A stretch of 37,422 nt of DNA from an uncultured Fretibacterium sp. (GCA_937915835.1 CALGHA010000126.1:1-37422); one strand, 5' to 3'; shown: positions 23,487 through 32,409, numbered from the stretch's first letter. Notes: generated by a model not told the origin, from the letters alone. Made by a program: numbers and translations.

Positions 23487-24098
23487 ATGAAGAATGTAAC
23501 AATAAGCGAATATCTTGAACAATTAGGCTCAAGCTCACCAGCACCCGGCGGCGGAAGTTCTGCGGCAGTCTCCGGAGCAATGGGCGCGGCTCTCGTCTCA
23601 ATGGTTGCGAATTTGACGACAGGACGCGAGAAATATTCAGAATACCAGGCTTTAATCTCTGATGTAATTTCCCGTTCCCAAAAATTAATTCTAGATCTTA
23701 CTGCCTGCATTCGTAAGGACATGAACGCTTTTGACGACGTAATGTCAGCTCTGAGAATGCCGAAATCAACTGAACAGGAAAAAGCTGAACGTTCATTTGC
23801 ATTGCAGGAAGCATATATGAAAGCTACTGCGGCACCGATTGAGACGGCTGAAAAATGCCTCGAAGTTATGAAGCTCGCAAAAAGTATTATTCACAAGTCA
23901 AACGCGACGGCTGAGTGTGATTTAGTCGCGGCGGCTTTAGAGGCTCATGCGGGGATAAAAATTGCTCTGGTCAACGTCAACGTGAACTTAGCGGCAATAA
24001 CAGTTCGTGATTTCGTCGAATTTAAGCGTGAATGGGCAGAAAATATTGACAATGAAGCCGATAAATTACTTCGGGAAATTCAGGAGGCCGTGAAATGA
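23487..24098 (+). CDS. fchA: Methenyl-THF cyclohydrolase, cyclodeaminase family (FchA)
   Basis: 203 residues from the ATG at 23487; the longer reading would overlap fhs. The FTCD-C/cyclodeaminase fold is shown by SSSPAPGGGSSAAVSGAMGAA (first 15 residues shared by the family), LTTGREKYSEY and 'KSNATAECDLVAAALEAHAG'. The family includes formimino-THF cyclodeaminase and the methenyl-THF cyclohydrolase of acetogens and amino-acid fermenters. Between fhs and folD the cyclohydrolase role is most likely. The adjoining FolD lacks cyclohydrolase residues, which supports this. The stop overlaps the folD ATG. Confidence 0.9.
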   Translation: MKNVTISEYLEQLGSSSPAPGGGSSAAVSGAMGAALVSMVANLTTGREKYSEYQALISDVISRSQKLILDLTACIRKDMNAFDDVMSALRMPKSTEQEKAERSFALQEAYMKATAAPIETAEKCLEVMKLAKSIIHKSNATAECDLVAAALEAHAGIKIALVNVNVNLAAITVRDFVEFKREWAENIDNEADKLLREIQEAVK

Positions 24099-24925
24099 CT
24101 TTAATAATGAAAGGTTCCGAAGTCAGCGCAGGAATGAAACTCAAACTTGCTGAGGAAATCTCACAGTTAGATTTTACACCGTCGCTTGCGATTATTCGTG
24201 TCGGCTCACGTCCTGACGATTTAGCTTACGAACGAGGAATATTAAAGCGTTTTGAGGGATTAGGCCTTAACGTGAAAGTTCATGAATTGCCAGAAGATAT
24301 TTCACATGCTGATTTTGACGCAGAATTTTCACGCCTTAATAATGATAAAAATGTTCACGGGATATTATTATTTCGTCCATTGCCGGCCAATCTCAGTGAT
24401 GAATTTGCTGTGAATAATATTAATCCCAAGAAAGATATTGACTGTATGAGCAAGATTAATATTGCAGGAATTTTCAGCGGAGATAATGAAGCATTCGCAC
24501 CGTGTACAGCGTCGGCAGTGATGGAGATGTTAGCTCATTACAATTTTGACTTGACGGGTAAAAACGTCGTGATAATTGGCCGAAGTCTGGTTGTCGGTCG
24601 GCCTCTTTCAATGCTCATGCTCGCTAAGAATGCCACCGTAACGATTTGTCACACGAAAACGCAAAATCTTCCGGAAATATGCAAGCATGCTGATATTCTC
24701 GTTGCTGCTGCCGGAAAAGCTGGAGTTATCACGAGCGAGTTTGTCAGCGATAAAAGCATAGTCCTTGATGTTGGAATTAATGTTAATGCTCAGGGGAAAT
24801 TATGCGGAGATGTCGATTATGATAATGTCGCGCCGATTGTCCAGGCAATAAGCCCGGTTCCCGGCGGTGTCGGAGCTGTCACAACTTCGGTTCTGGCGAA
24901 AAACTTAATCCGAGCCGCAAAATGA
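24095..24925 (+). CDS. folD: Methylene-THF dehydrogenase (FolD family, cyclohydrolase residues lost)
   Basis: 276 residues, joined to fchA by an ATGA overlap. It aligns without gaps to E. coli FolD around the active site: VGSRPDDLAYERGILKRF holds Tyr45, but the catalytic Lys of the YxxxK motif is Ile49. GILLFRPLP has Phe93 in place of the Gln of GILVQLPLP. KDIDCM keeps the Asp (116). The NADP-binding part (VVIIGRSLVVGRPLSMLML, then TVTICHTKT) and the PVPGGVGAVT end are intact. Lys and Gln are needed for the cyclohydrolase step in characterised FolD/MTHFD1, so this enzyme should be a dehydrogenase only. Confidence 0.93.
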   Translation: MTLIMKGSEVSAGMKLKLAEEISQLDFTPSLAIIRVGSRPDDLAYERGILKRFEGLGLNVKVHELPEDISHADFDAEFSRLNNDKNVHGILLFRPLPANLSDEFAVNNINPKKDIDCMSKINIAGIFSGDNEAFAPCTASAVMEMLAHYNFDLTGKNVVIIGRSLVVGRPLSMLMLAKNATVTICHTKTQNLPEICKHADILVAAAGKAGVITSEFVSDKSIVLDVGINVNAQGKLCGDVDYDNVAPIVQAISPVPGGVGAVTTSVLAKNLIRAAK

Positions 24926-24930
24926 TAAAT

Positions 24931-24962
24931 GCCCTCTCGTTAATCGGGAGGGTAAATTTTTT
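24931..24962 (+). terminator. Terminator after folD
   Basis: A 9-bp stem GCCCTCTCG/CGGGAGGGT (two G-U pairs) with loop TTAAT is followed, after AAA, by six T residues. Confidence 0.85.
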
Positions 24963-24996
24963 ACATGAAACACGCTAATCATAAAACTTTTCAGCA

Positions 24997-25005
24997 TGTT
25001 ATAAT
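24997..25005 (+). promoter_or_regulatory. Extended -10 promoter for the TTT operon
   Basis: TGTTATAAT, an exact extended -10, lies 61 bases before the tctC ATG. No clear -35. Confidence 0.65.
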
Positions 25006-25066
25006 TTACCACAATTCACTCTATTCTCATCAATAAATTTATTTTTCACAGGAGGTATTCTATACT

Positions 25067-26023
25067 ATGAGAAAATTTTTCACATTGCTTCTCGTATTAT
25101 CGTTTGCTTTACCCGCATTTGCCGCAGATTATCCTGCTCAGAATGTAACCGGCGTTGTTCAGTGGGGAGCAGGCGGCGGCACTGATTCACTTATGCGTCC
25201 GTTGTCAGCAATCGCTGAGCAGTCACTCGGAAAGTCAATCATCATCCAGAACATGACCGGAGCAACCGGCTCAATCGCAACTCAATACGTTTTTGACGCT
25301 CCTACTGACGGTTACACGCTCTTAATGGGTGCTGAAAATCCCGCGCTTTATGACATTCTCGAGATTTCCGAGCTTACTTATAACAATTTCGATTGCGTTT
25401 ACTTAATCGGCGATGAAGTTGTCGGCATCGTTGTAGGCAAAAACTCGAAGTATAAATCCTTCACTGAGATTATCGAAGCCGCAAAAGCTAAGCCCTGGAC
25501 GATAAAAATTTCGACGACAGGAACCGGCGGACTTCCTTGGGAGGTTGGAGCGTTTATTACTGACATTACGGGAGCATTCTTCGTTGAAATTCCTTATGAC
25601 AGTGACGCAAGCGCAAAAACAGCCGTTATGAACGGGGAATGTGATTTTACAGTCTGCAAAATTCAGTCAGGCATTGAGGATTACAAAGCAGGGGAATTGA
25701 AATTTTTATGCCTGCTCTCGACAAAAGAAGTTGCGACTATGCCCGAAGTCCCGTTGATTACAGCAGAATATCCAGACTTCGCTAAATATCTTCCTTGGGG
25801 GCCGTTCTATGGTGTGTTCGTGAAGAAGGGAACTGCTCCGGAGATTATCGCGAAACTCAGCGACGCATTTACTAAAGCAGGACCGGTTGATAGCTATCAA
25901 AAAGTTCTTGCTAACTTCAACATTAATTTCTTGGGATATTCCGGCGAAGAAGCGGCAAAATATATTTCGTCATGGCGCGAAAATACCGTTAACGCTCTCA
26001 AGAATTCCGGCGCATTAGACTAG
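25067..26023 (+). CDS. tctC: Tripartite tricarboxylate transporter binding protein (TctC/Bug)
   Basis: 318 residues with AGGAGGT before the ATG and a signal peptide (to PAFAA, about 20). Bug-family features are VQWGAGGGTDSLMRPL near the start of the mature protein, 'NMTGATGSIATQYV', 'APTDGYTLLMG', and the closing 'GVFVKKGTAPEIIAKLSDAF'. It binds a carboxylate or similar solute in the periplasm for the TctAB membrane unit. Binding specificity cannot be read from the sequence. A hairpin with T-tract separates it from tctB. Confidence 0.92.
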   Translation: MRKFFTLLLVLSFALPAFAADYPAQNVTGVVQWGAGGGTDSLMRPLSAIAEQSLGKSIIIQNMTGATGSIATQYVFDAPTDGYTLLMGAENPALYDILEISELTYNNFDCVYLIGDEVVGIVVGKNSKYKSFTEIIEAAKAKPWTIKISTTGTGGLPWEVGAFITDITGAFFVEIPYDSDASAKTAVMNGECDFTVCKIQSGIEDYKAGELKFLCLLSTKEVATMPEVPLITAEYPDFAKYLPWGPFYGVFVKKGTAPEIIAKLSDAFTKAGPVDSYQKVLANFNINFLGYSGEEAAKYISSWRENTVNALKNSGALD

Positions 26024-26039
26024 AACGAAACTTTAAAAT

Positions 26040-26072
26040 GCCCCTGATTAATTTTCGGGGGTAAATTTTTTT
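26040..26072 (+). terminator. Hairpin with T-tract between tctC and tctB (likely partial terminator)
   Basis: An 8-bp stem GCCCCTGA/TCGGGGGT (two G-U pairs) is followed, after AAA, by seven T residues. No promoter is evident between it and tctB, so read-through is expected. The same layout is seen after dctP. Confidence 0.75.
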
Positions 26073-26094
26073 ATTCAACGAGGTGAAATTATTT

Positions 26095-26661
26095 ATGGTA
26101 GATTCCAAAGAAGAATATCCGGATCTCAATGAAAATCTCGAAGTCAACACTGATGATTTAATCGTCGTAAAAGAACATCCACTTGAAGCCGGCGAAAAAG
26201 TTTTCTCGTTTATCCTGCTCATAATCGGCGTAATAGCGTTGAAGTTATCCGTAGATTTATGGTTCAGCATTTCGCTTAGACGAGGACCGAGAATTGCTTC
26301 AGCGGCGGCTGTTCCTGTATTCGTGAGTGGGTTATGGGTAATTTTGGCGTTATGGACAGTCATAGAGAACTTCAAGCTCACAACTCCGCTTTCAAATGTC
26401 AAAGGTTTCGGGACAAAGTTTATCAAGGCAATTCAATACGCTTTACCATTGAACGTTGTAATTATGCTTGTTGCTATTGTCGCTTATTGTGTAGCTTTAG
26501 TCGAGGGCGTGAGTTTCTACATTGCAACTCCGGCATTTTTATATTTCTCGATGTGCTATTTAACCCGTAAAGATTACCTGAAAAATATTCTGTGGACTGC
26601 GTGCGTAATGGCATTTATCGTTCTGGTCTTCAGAATGTTATTCAGCGTCGTATTCCCGTAA
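26095..26661 (+). CDS. tctB: Tripartite tricarboxylate transporter small membrane subunit (TctB)
   Basis: 188 residues from the ATG at 26095 (GAGGTGA upstream); a GTG 12 bases earlier overlaps that site. After an acidic N-terminal tail of about 35 residues come four predicted transmembrane helices (FSFILLIIGVIALKLSVDLWF first), the TctB pattern. It pairs with TctA to move the solute captured by TctC. Sequence conservation in this family is low, so the call rests on topology and gene order. Confidence 0.85.
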   Translation: MVDSKEEYPDLNENLEVNTDDLIVVKEHPLEAGEKVFSFILLIIGVIALKLSVDLWFSISLRRGPRIASAAAVPVFVSGLWVILALWTVIENFKLTTPLSNVKGFGTKFIKAIQYALPLNVVIMLVAIVAYCVALVEGVSFYIATPAFLYFSMCYLTRKDYLKNILWTACVMAFIVLVFRMLFSVVFP

Positions 26662-26676
26662 AGGAGCGTGAAATTT

Positions 26677-28170
26677 ATGGAAGCATTATCATACATGTCA
26701 GTAATTCTTCGTGAACCCTGGCTAATCGCATTAATCGCGGCTGGAACATGTGCGGGAGTTTACGTTGGAGCAATTCCGGGATTATCAGGAACAATGGCGG
26801 TCTCATTGCTCGTTTCGTTCACATTCGGTTGGGAACAGCATTCAGCATTGGCCGTAATGGTCGGTGTTTATGTCGGCTCAGTTTTCGGCGGATCACGTTC
26901 AGCAATATTGCTCAACATTCCCGGAGCTCCTGCGGCGGTAGCTACAGCTCTTGACGGTTACGCATTGGCAAAACAGGGACGTGCTGGCGAGGCTATGGGG
27001 CTTGCGACTTCACAATCAGTAATCGGAACGTTGCTCGGAGTTTTAGCGTTGGCTACGTGTGCACCATTGGTTGCCGGGATTGCTAGAAACTTTCACTCAA
27101 TCGATTACTTAATGCTCTCACTCATGGGGTTAATGATGGTCGGTTCACTTTCAGGACGTTCCGTAAGATTTGGATTAATCGCGGGCTGCATAGGCATATT
27201 TTTAGGCTGTGTCGGTGTTGATGGTCAGACGGCTGTGAAACGTTTCACCTTCAACATTGTGTATCTGAACTCCGGAGTTGATTACGTCGTCGCTATGATT
27301 GGGCTTTTCGGAGCTTCGGAAGCCTTGAGCCAGATTACGGACATGAAAGCTACGCCGGTTAAACAGAAGGTTGATAAAATTCTTCCGTCGTGGGCTGAAT
27401 CAATGAGATATTTAGGCTTAACGATAAAGTCTTCGATAATCGGCGTTCTTGTCGGAGCATTGCCGGGAGCTGGAGGGGATATTGCGGCATTACTCAGCTA
27501 TGACCAAGCTAAACGAAGCGTGAAAAATCCTTCTGCACCGTTTGGAAAAGGAGCGGTTGAAGGAATTATTGCTCCTGAGAGTGCGAACAATGCGGCAATC
27601 GGTGGAGCGTTTATCCCGATGCTTACATTGGGAATTCCCGGTGATGCTGTTACGGCCGTCTTAATCAGCGCGTTGACAATTCAAGGCTTACGTCCCGGCC
27701 CGAACTTGATAGCTCAGACTCCGGATTTATTCTGGCTTATCGTTGCAAGTTTGCTTGTTGCGTCGTTCTTCCTGTTAGTATTTGGACTTACGGGGATTAA
27801 GGCCTTCACGAAGATTGTCGAGATACCGAAGGGAATATTAATGCCGACAATTTTAATTCTCTCAGTAATCGGCGCATATGCAATTCGTAACAGCGTCTAT
27901 GATATTCTCTGGATGTTCGGTTTCGGAATAATCGGCTATTTCCTGAAACGCTTTAATTACCCCATTGCTCCAATCGTTTTAGGCGTAATCTTAACTCGAC
28001 TTTGCGAGGAGAATTACAGAAGAGGAGTAATGCTTCAGGGCGGTTCAGTTCTTGGAATGTTAGGAAGCATTTTCACGAGTTATATATCAATCGCATTATT
28101 CGTATTGCTTGTTGTCCTTTTCGTAACTCAGACAGAAGCATATAAAAATTGGCGAGCGAAAAAATCATAA
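26677..28170 (+). CDS. tctA: Tripartite tricarboxylate transporter large membrane subunit (TctA)
   Basis: 497 residues from the ATG at 26677 (AAGGAG upstream), about twelve membrane helices. The two TctA signature loops are present: VYVGAIPGLSGTMAVSLL (about 28-45) and GVLVGALPGAGGDIAALLSY (about 257-276). 'GVYVGSVFGGSRSAILLNIPG' and 'PESANNAAIGGAFIPMLTLG' are also typical. It is the channel-forming part of the importer and probably uses the proton or sodium gradient. A terminator follows. Confidence 0.95.
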   Translation: MEALSYMSVILREPWLIALIAAGTCAGVYVGAIPGLSGTMAVSLLVSFTFGWEQHSALAVMVGVYVGSVFGGSRSAILLNIPGAPAAVATALDGYALAKQGRAGEAMGLATSQSVIGTLLGVLALATCAPLVAGIARNFHSIDYLMLSLMGLMMVGSLSGRSVRFGLIAGCIGIFLGCVGVDGQTAVKRFTFNIVYLNSGVDYVVAMIGLFGASEALSQITDMKATPVKQKVDKILPSWAESMRYLGLTIKSSIIGVLVGALPGAGGDIAALLSYDQAKRSVKNPSAPFGKGAVEGIIAPESANNAAIGGAFIPMLTLGIPGDAVTAVLISALTIQGLRPGPNLIAQTPDLFWLIVASLLVASFFLLVFGLTGIKAFTKIVEIPKGILMPTILILSVIGAYAIRNSVYDILWMFGFGIIGYFLKRFNYPIAPIVLGVILTRLCEENYRRGVMLQGGSVLGMLGSIFTSYISIALFVLLVVLFVTQTEAYKNWRAKKS

Positions 28171-28190
28171 ACTTTTCACAAAAAACTTTC

Positions 28191-28224
28191 TGCCTCCTCT
28201 GAATTTCTGGGGAGGTAATTTTTT
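28191..28224 (+). terminator. Terminator after tctA
   Basis: A 9-bp stem TGCCTCCTC/GGGGAGGTA (two G-U pairs) with a 9-base loop is followed by AATTTTTT. A new promoter starts four bases later. Confidence 0.82.
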
Positions 28225-28227
28225 CCC

Positions 28228-28236
28228 TGTTATAAT
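28228..28236 (+). promoter_or_regulatory. Extended -10 promoter for the antiporter-like gene
   Basis: TGTTATAAT, an exact extended -10, lies 69 bases before the ATG at 28306 and directly after the tctA terminator. Confidence 0.65.
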
Positions 28237-28305
28237 AATCGCGTTCACAATTCCCAAATTTTAACAAGAAAATATAACGTGTTCTATTTTGCAGGAGGTG
28301 CGCGA

Positions 28306-30291
28306 ATGAGAGGAAATTTTCTATTATTATTCCTTGTAACTTGGCCGATGTTAGGGGGCTTAATCTCATATTTCATTGGACGTTCAAGCCGGATTGCCCG
28401 AGATTATTTCGCTGATGTTGTGTGTGTAATTGAGCTTGCTGTTACGATTTATGCGTATAAATTTCTGGGTTCGGAGTTTTACGCTCCTGGTGTCTGCGGA
28501 CTTGGGATTAAGTTTATGCTCGACGGCTTCAGATATATTTATGCCGTGATAATAGCTTTCATGTGGGCAGTAACTACGATTTTCTCACGTGAATATTTAC
28601 GTCATCATAGAAATCGAAATCGTTATTATCTCTATGTATTAATGACGCTCGGCAGTATTATGGGCGTGTTCTTGTCGGCTGATTTGTACACGACGTTTAT
28701 GTTCTTCGAGATGATGTCGCTGTTCTCGTATATTATGGTAGTTCAGGACGAGACTAAAGAAGCTCAGAGGGCCGCACAAACTTACTTAGCAATCGCGATA
28801 ATCGGCGGACTTGTTACGTTGACGGGATTAATATTAATGTATTCATACGTCGGAACTCTTGAGATTTCTGCGTTGTCGAAACTTTCATTGCAGAACAAAG
28901 CTCCGTTGTATATTCCCGGATTTCTCGTATTCGTTGGATTTGCGGCAAAAGCAGCAATTTTCCCCTCGCACATCTGGCTTCCGACTGCACACACCGCCGC
29001 TCCTGCTCCATCAAGCGCATTACTTTCAGGTTTGCTTACAAAATCGGGCTTATTCGGAATACTTGTATTAAGCTCAGGGCCTTTCATGCATGATAAGAAT
29101 TGGGGCTTCATGCTGTTAATTCTCGCGATTATTACGATGGTTCTCGGTGCGGTTCTCGCTGTCTTCTCCGTGAATATTAAGCGCACGTTAGCTTGTTCGT
29201 CAATGTCTCAACTGGGCTTTATCCTGACTGGAATATCTATGCAATGTTTCTTGGGAGCTGACAATGATTTAGCCGTTCGAGGGACAATTTTATACATGGT
29301 CGGGCATTCGTTAATAAAGCTGGTGTTATTCTTATGCGCCGGAGTTGTTCACATGAATACTCATCAACTCAATCTTAATGATATTAAGGGCTTCGGACGC
29401 GGCAAAAAAGTCTTGATGTTCGCTTTCTTAATGGGAGGCTTGGGCTTAATGGGTGCTCCTTTCTGGAATGGTTATCTTGGCAAAACTCTCATTCATGAAG
29501 CAATTGTTGAACATATTCACGCTTTAAGTCATATTGTCAGGAATGGAGCCGGAACGTTAGCTTTTATGACCGCTGGCGATGAAAAGTTCATGTTTGAAAT
29601 CTGTGAATGGCTGTTCTTGATTTCCGGAGGATTAACGACGGCTTATGTGATTAAGTTGTTCGTAGCATTGTTCATCGCTAAGCCCTCGCCTGAAATGCAC
29701 CAGAAGGACGAATATATTTCACGTTCAAACGCATTCTTGCTCACGTTCTCAGCCTTGCTCCTGCCGTTAATCGGAATGATGCCCAATTCACTCGGCGACA
29801 AAATCAGCATATTAGGCTCTGCGTTCATGAATGGTCCGGAACATCATCATGCTGTGAATTATTTCTCGTCTGAAAATCTTGAAGGCGCGATAATCTCAAT
29901 CTCAATCGGAATTGCTGTATACTTCATAATCATTCAGAATTACATGCTCGAGAAAAAAGCTGACGGCGAAATTCTTTACGTTGACTTATGGCCTGAGAAG
30001 CTAAATATCGAAAATTTCTTATTCCGGCCAATTCTCGGAGGAATTCTGCCTTTCATCGGGGCATTATTCGCGCGAGTTCTGGACTTAATCACTGCCGGAC
30101 CTGTTACGCTGTTATTATCGCATGCGTCGAGAATAAAATTTATTCGTCTTCCTGAAGATACGGACTTCGGATATTATCAGGATGAAGCTAAGGGCGAAAC
30201 TGTCGGAAATCTTTTGCCTTCGAGCTTAGCTTACGGGTTAATGACTTTTGCAATTGGCCTGTTATTCGTGATTGGTTTCATGATGCTGTAG
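28306..30291 (+). CDS. Complex-I-like proton-translocating subunit (NuoL/M/N, MrpD, HyfB superfamily)
   Basis: 661 residues from the ATG at 28306, which has AGGAGGTG upstream; the longer reading starts in the ribosome site. About sixteen membrane helices. The proton-path residues of the superfamily are present: Glu in MFFEMMSLFSY (about 133), Lys in AAKAAIFPSHIWLPTAH (about 217) and Lys in GHSLIKLVLFL (about 333). It should pump H+ or Na+ as part of a larger complex, but no other Nuo, Mrp or hydrogenase subunit lies in the window: a terminator precedes it and a bicupin gene follows. Whether it works alone or with subunits encoded elsewhere is not known. Confidence 0.88.
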   Translation: MRGNFLLLFLVTWPMLGGLISYFIGRSSRIARDYFADVVCVIELAVTIYAYKFLGSEFYAPGVCGLGIKFMLDGFRYIYAVIIAFMWAVTTIFSREYLRHHRNRNRYYLYVLMTLGSIMGVFLSADLYTTFMFFEMMSLFSYIMVVQDETKEAQRAAQTYLAIAIIGGLVTLTGLILMYSYVGTLEISALSKLSLQNKAPLYIPGFLVFVGFAAKAAIFPSHIWLPTAHTAAPAPSSALLSGLLTKSGLFGILVLSSGPFMHDKNWGFMLLILAIITMVLGAVLAVFSVNIKRTLACSSMSQLGFILTGISMQCFLGADNDLAVRGTILYMVGHSLIKLVLFLCAGVVHMNTHQLNLNDIKGFGRGKKVLMFAFLMGGLGLMGAPFWNGYLGKTLIHEAIVEHIHALSHIVRNGAGTLAFMTAGDEKFMFEICEWLFLISGGLTTAYVIKLFVALFIAKPSPEMHQKDEYISRSNAFLLTFSALLLPLIGMMPNSLGDKISILGSAFMNGPEHHHAVNYFSSENLEGAIISISIGIAVYFIIIQNYMLEKKADGEILYVDLWPEKLNIENFLFRPILGGILPFIGALFARVLDLITAGPVTLLLSHASRIKFIRLPEDTDFGYYQDEAKGETVGNLLPSSLAYGLMTFAIGLLFVIGFMML

Positions 30292-30334
30292 AATATATTT
30301 ACAAAATCTTATTACACAGGAGGCTTTATTAATC

Positions 30335-31183
30335 ATGAGAAAAATTCTCGCATTAACATTCATTCTCGCGTTAATCTCGTCAATCGCTTACTCTGAACCG
30401 GTCAAGCATTTACAGTGTTACGACATCGAGGAGTTCACTCTTCTTGACAAACAGGACGTAGCCGGAGGAAAAGGCACGCTCTACGGAGAATTTGCCTTTG
30501 TACGTGATAATGCTCTCGAAGAAGACGCGATTAAAGAGATTGGGTTTATGACGCTTAAAAAAGGAGATTTCATCGGAACTCACAAGCATGCTGACAACGA
30601 AGACGCTTATCTCATAATTTCTGGCAAAGGAATTTTCACGGACGGCGAGGGAAATTCTTACGTCGTTAAAGCCGGCGACATGACAATTGCGAGGCCCGGC
30701 CAATCTCACGGTTTAGCAAATTTATACGACGAGGATTTAGTCTTTCTTGACATCATCGCCAAAAACGCTGGAGCTAATCTCGAAGCAATCATCGCGAACC
30801 CAACTCCTCAATATTTCCCCGCTGAAAAATTATTCGATAAGAACGTTGAACACGCCGGCGGAACTGGTGAAGGAACTCTTTACGGAAAATTCGCTTTCAG
30901 ACGTGAACAGGCAACGGAAAATCAAGCCATAAAGGAAATCGGATTAATGACGTTGAAACCTGGTGACAGTATCGGACTTCATAAGCATGTTGACAACGAA
31001 GACACGTATATAATTCTCTCAGGTGAGGGATTATTCATCGACTCAGAAGGTGAAGAGAATATTGTCGGGCCTCAATCCGTAACAATCGCTGTAGCCGGAG
31101 AATCTCACGCTTTGAAAAATACCGGAACTGAGGACTTAATTTTCATTGATTTAATTGCCCAAAATCACGCGCTCAAGAAATAA
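30335..31183 (+). CDS. Exported bicupin protein
   Basis: 282 residues, AGGAGG before the ATG and a signal peptide (to IAYS, about 20). Two cupin domains are internal duplicates: GTHKHADNEDAYLIISGKG with GQSHGL (about 84-130), and GLHKHVDNEDTYIILSGEG with GESHAL (about 213-260). Each keeps the HxH, Glu and distal His metal ligands, and each is preceded by the repeated 'GTLYGEFAF' or 'GTLYGKFAF' block. It is a periplasmic metal-binding protein, perhaps an isomerase, oxidoreductase or sugar-binding protein; the substrate is unknown. It lies 43 bases after the antiporter-like gene and ends at a strong terminator. Confidence 0.85.
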   Translation: MRKILALTFILALISSIAYSEPVKHLQCYDIEEFTLLDKQDVAGGKGTLYGEFAFVRDNALEEDAIKEIGFMTLKKGDFIGTHKHADNEDAYLIISGKGIFTDGEGNSYVVKAGDMTIARPGQSHGLANLYDEDLVFLDIIAKNAGANLEAIIANPTPQYFPAEKLFDKNVEHAGGTGEGTLYGKFAFRREQATENQAIKEIGLMTLKPGDSIGLHKHVDNEDTYIILSGEGLFIDSEGEENIVGPQSVTIAVAGESHALKNTGTEDLIFIDLIAQNHALKK

Positions 31184-31205
31184 AATTTACCACTGAAAAT
31201 TCACG

Positions 31206-31244
31206 CACTTCCTGTAAATTAACCTTTGCGGGAAGTGTTTTTTT
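31206..31244 (+). terminator. Terminator after the bicupin gene
   Basis: A 9-bp stem CACTTCCTG/CGGGAAGTG (one G-U pair) with a 14-base loop is followed by seven T residues. Confidence 0.88.
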
Positions 31245-31253
31245 CTGTAAAAT
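31226..31253 (+). promoter_or_regulatory. Candidate promoter for ald
   Basis: A -10 TAAAAT (31248-31253), preceded directly by TG, lies 44 bases before the ald ATG. A poor -35 TTGCGG (31226) is 16 bases upstream, inside the terminator stem. Confidence 0.45.
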
Positions 31254-31296
31254 ACTCACATTCCCATAAAAATTTAATAAAGGCGGTGTAACTTCC

Positions 31297-32409
31297 ATGA
31301 AAATAGGATGCGTCAAGGAAATCAAGAATAACGAGTTTCGCGTCGGTTTAACCCCAGACAACGTGAAAGCATATGTTGCCGCTGGTCATGATGTCTATAT
31401 CGAGAAGGGCGCGGGTGAAGGTTCAGGCTTTACTGACAAGGAATATTCTGAAGCCGGAGCCAAAATGAAGAAGAGCGCGGCGGATGTCTGGAAAATTTCG
31501 CAAATGATGGTGAAAGTTAAAGAGCCTCTCGAAGAAGAATACAAATTTTTCCATGAGGGATTAATCCTTTACACCTATCTTCATTTAGCCGCCGATAAGC
31601 CCCAGACTGACGCGTTATTAGCCGCAAAAGTTACTGGAGTTGCTTACGAGACTTTGCAGGAACGCGACCGTTCACTTCCGCTTTTAGCACCAATGAGCCA
31701 AATTGCCGGAAGATTGTCAATTCAAGAAGGGGCAAAATATCTTGAGAAGAAATTCGGCGGAGAAGGAGTATTGCTCGCTGGAGTTCCAGGAACGCCGAAA
31801 GCTAATGTTGTCGTTTTAGGCGGAGGAACTGTCGGGGCTAATGCCTGTAAAATTGCTGTCGGAATGGGAGCTAACGTTACAGTTTTTGACGTAAACTTGA
31901 AGAGACTTGAATATCTCGATGAAATTTTCGGTGCTCGTCTTCAAACAATGGTCTCAACCGACGCTAATATCGAACGTGCCGTGAAAGATGCTGACTTAGT
32001 CATAGGTTCAGTGTTAATTCCCGGTGCTGTAACTCCGAAACTCTTCAAGCAGAAATATTTGAAGGAAATGCGGCCGGGTGCAGTCTTCGTTGACGTTGCA
32101 ATAGATCAAGGAGGCTGCGGCGAGACTTCCCACGTAACAACACATGATGACCCTGTTTATATACTTGACGGAGTTGTTCATTACTGCGTTGGGAATATGC
32201 CCGGAGCTGTACCGAGAACGAGTACGATTGCTTTAACGAATGCGACATTGAGATATGGCCTGCAAATTGCGAATTACGGGCTTGAAGAGGCTTGCAAGAA
32301 GAACGATGTAATCTGTTCAGGTGTGAACACGTATAAAGGCAAGTTGACGTTCAAAGGAGTAGCTGACGCTTTCGGCTATGAGTATACGGACTTCCGAAGC
32401 ATGTTATAA
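31297..32409 (+). CDS. ald: Alanine dehydrogenase
   Basis: 370 residues, the usual length. The N-terminal catalytic part opens with MKIGCVKEIKNNEFRVGLTP; the pyruvate-binding Lys lies in MVKVKEPLEEE (about 73) and the catalytic His in YTYLHLA (about 95). The NAD-binding fold has VVLGGGTVGANACKIAVGMG (about 169-188), and DQGGCGETS is typical of the family. It interconverts L-alanine and pyruvate plus ammonia with NAD, fitting an amino-acid-fermenting lifestyle. It is flanked by its own promoter and a terminator, so it is probably monocistronic. Confidence 0.96.
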   Translation: MKIGCVKEIKNNEFRVGLTPDNVKAYVAAGHDVYIEKGAGEGSGFTDKEYSEAGAKMKKSAADVWKISQMMVKVKEPLEEEYKFFHEGLILYTYLHLAADKPQTDALLAAKVTGVAYETLQERDRSLPLLAPMSQIAGRLSIQEGAKYLEKKFGGEGVLLAGVPGTPKANVVVLGGGTVGANACKIAVGMGANVTVFDVNLKRLEYLDEIFGARLQTMVSTDANIERAVKDADLVIGSVLIPGAVTPKLFKQKYLKEMRPGAVFVDVAIDQGGCGETSHVTTHDDPVYILDGVVHYCVGNMPGAVPRTSTIALTNATLRYGLQIANYGLEEACKKNDVICSGVNTYKGKLTFKGVADAFGYEYTDFRSML

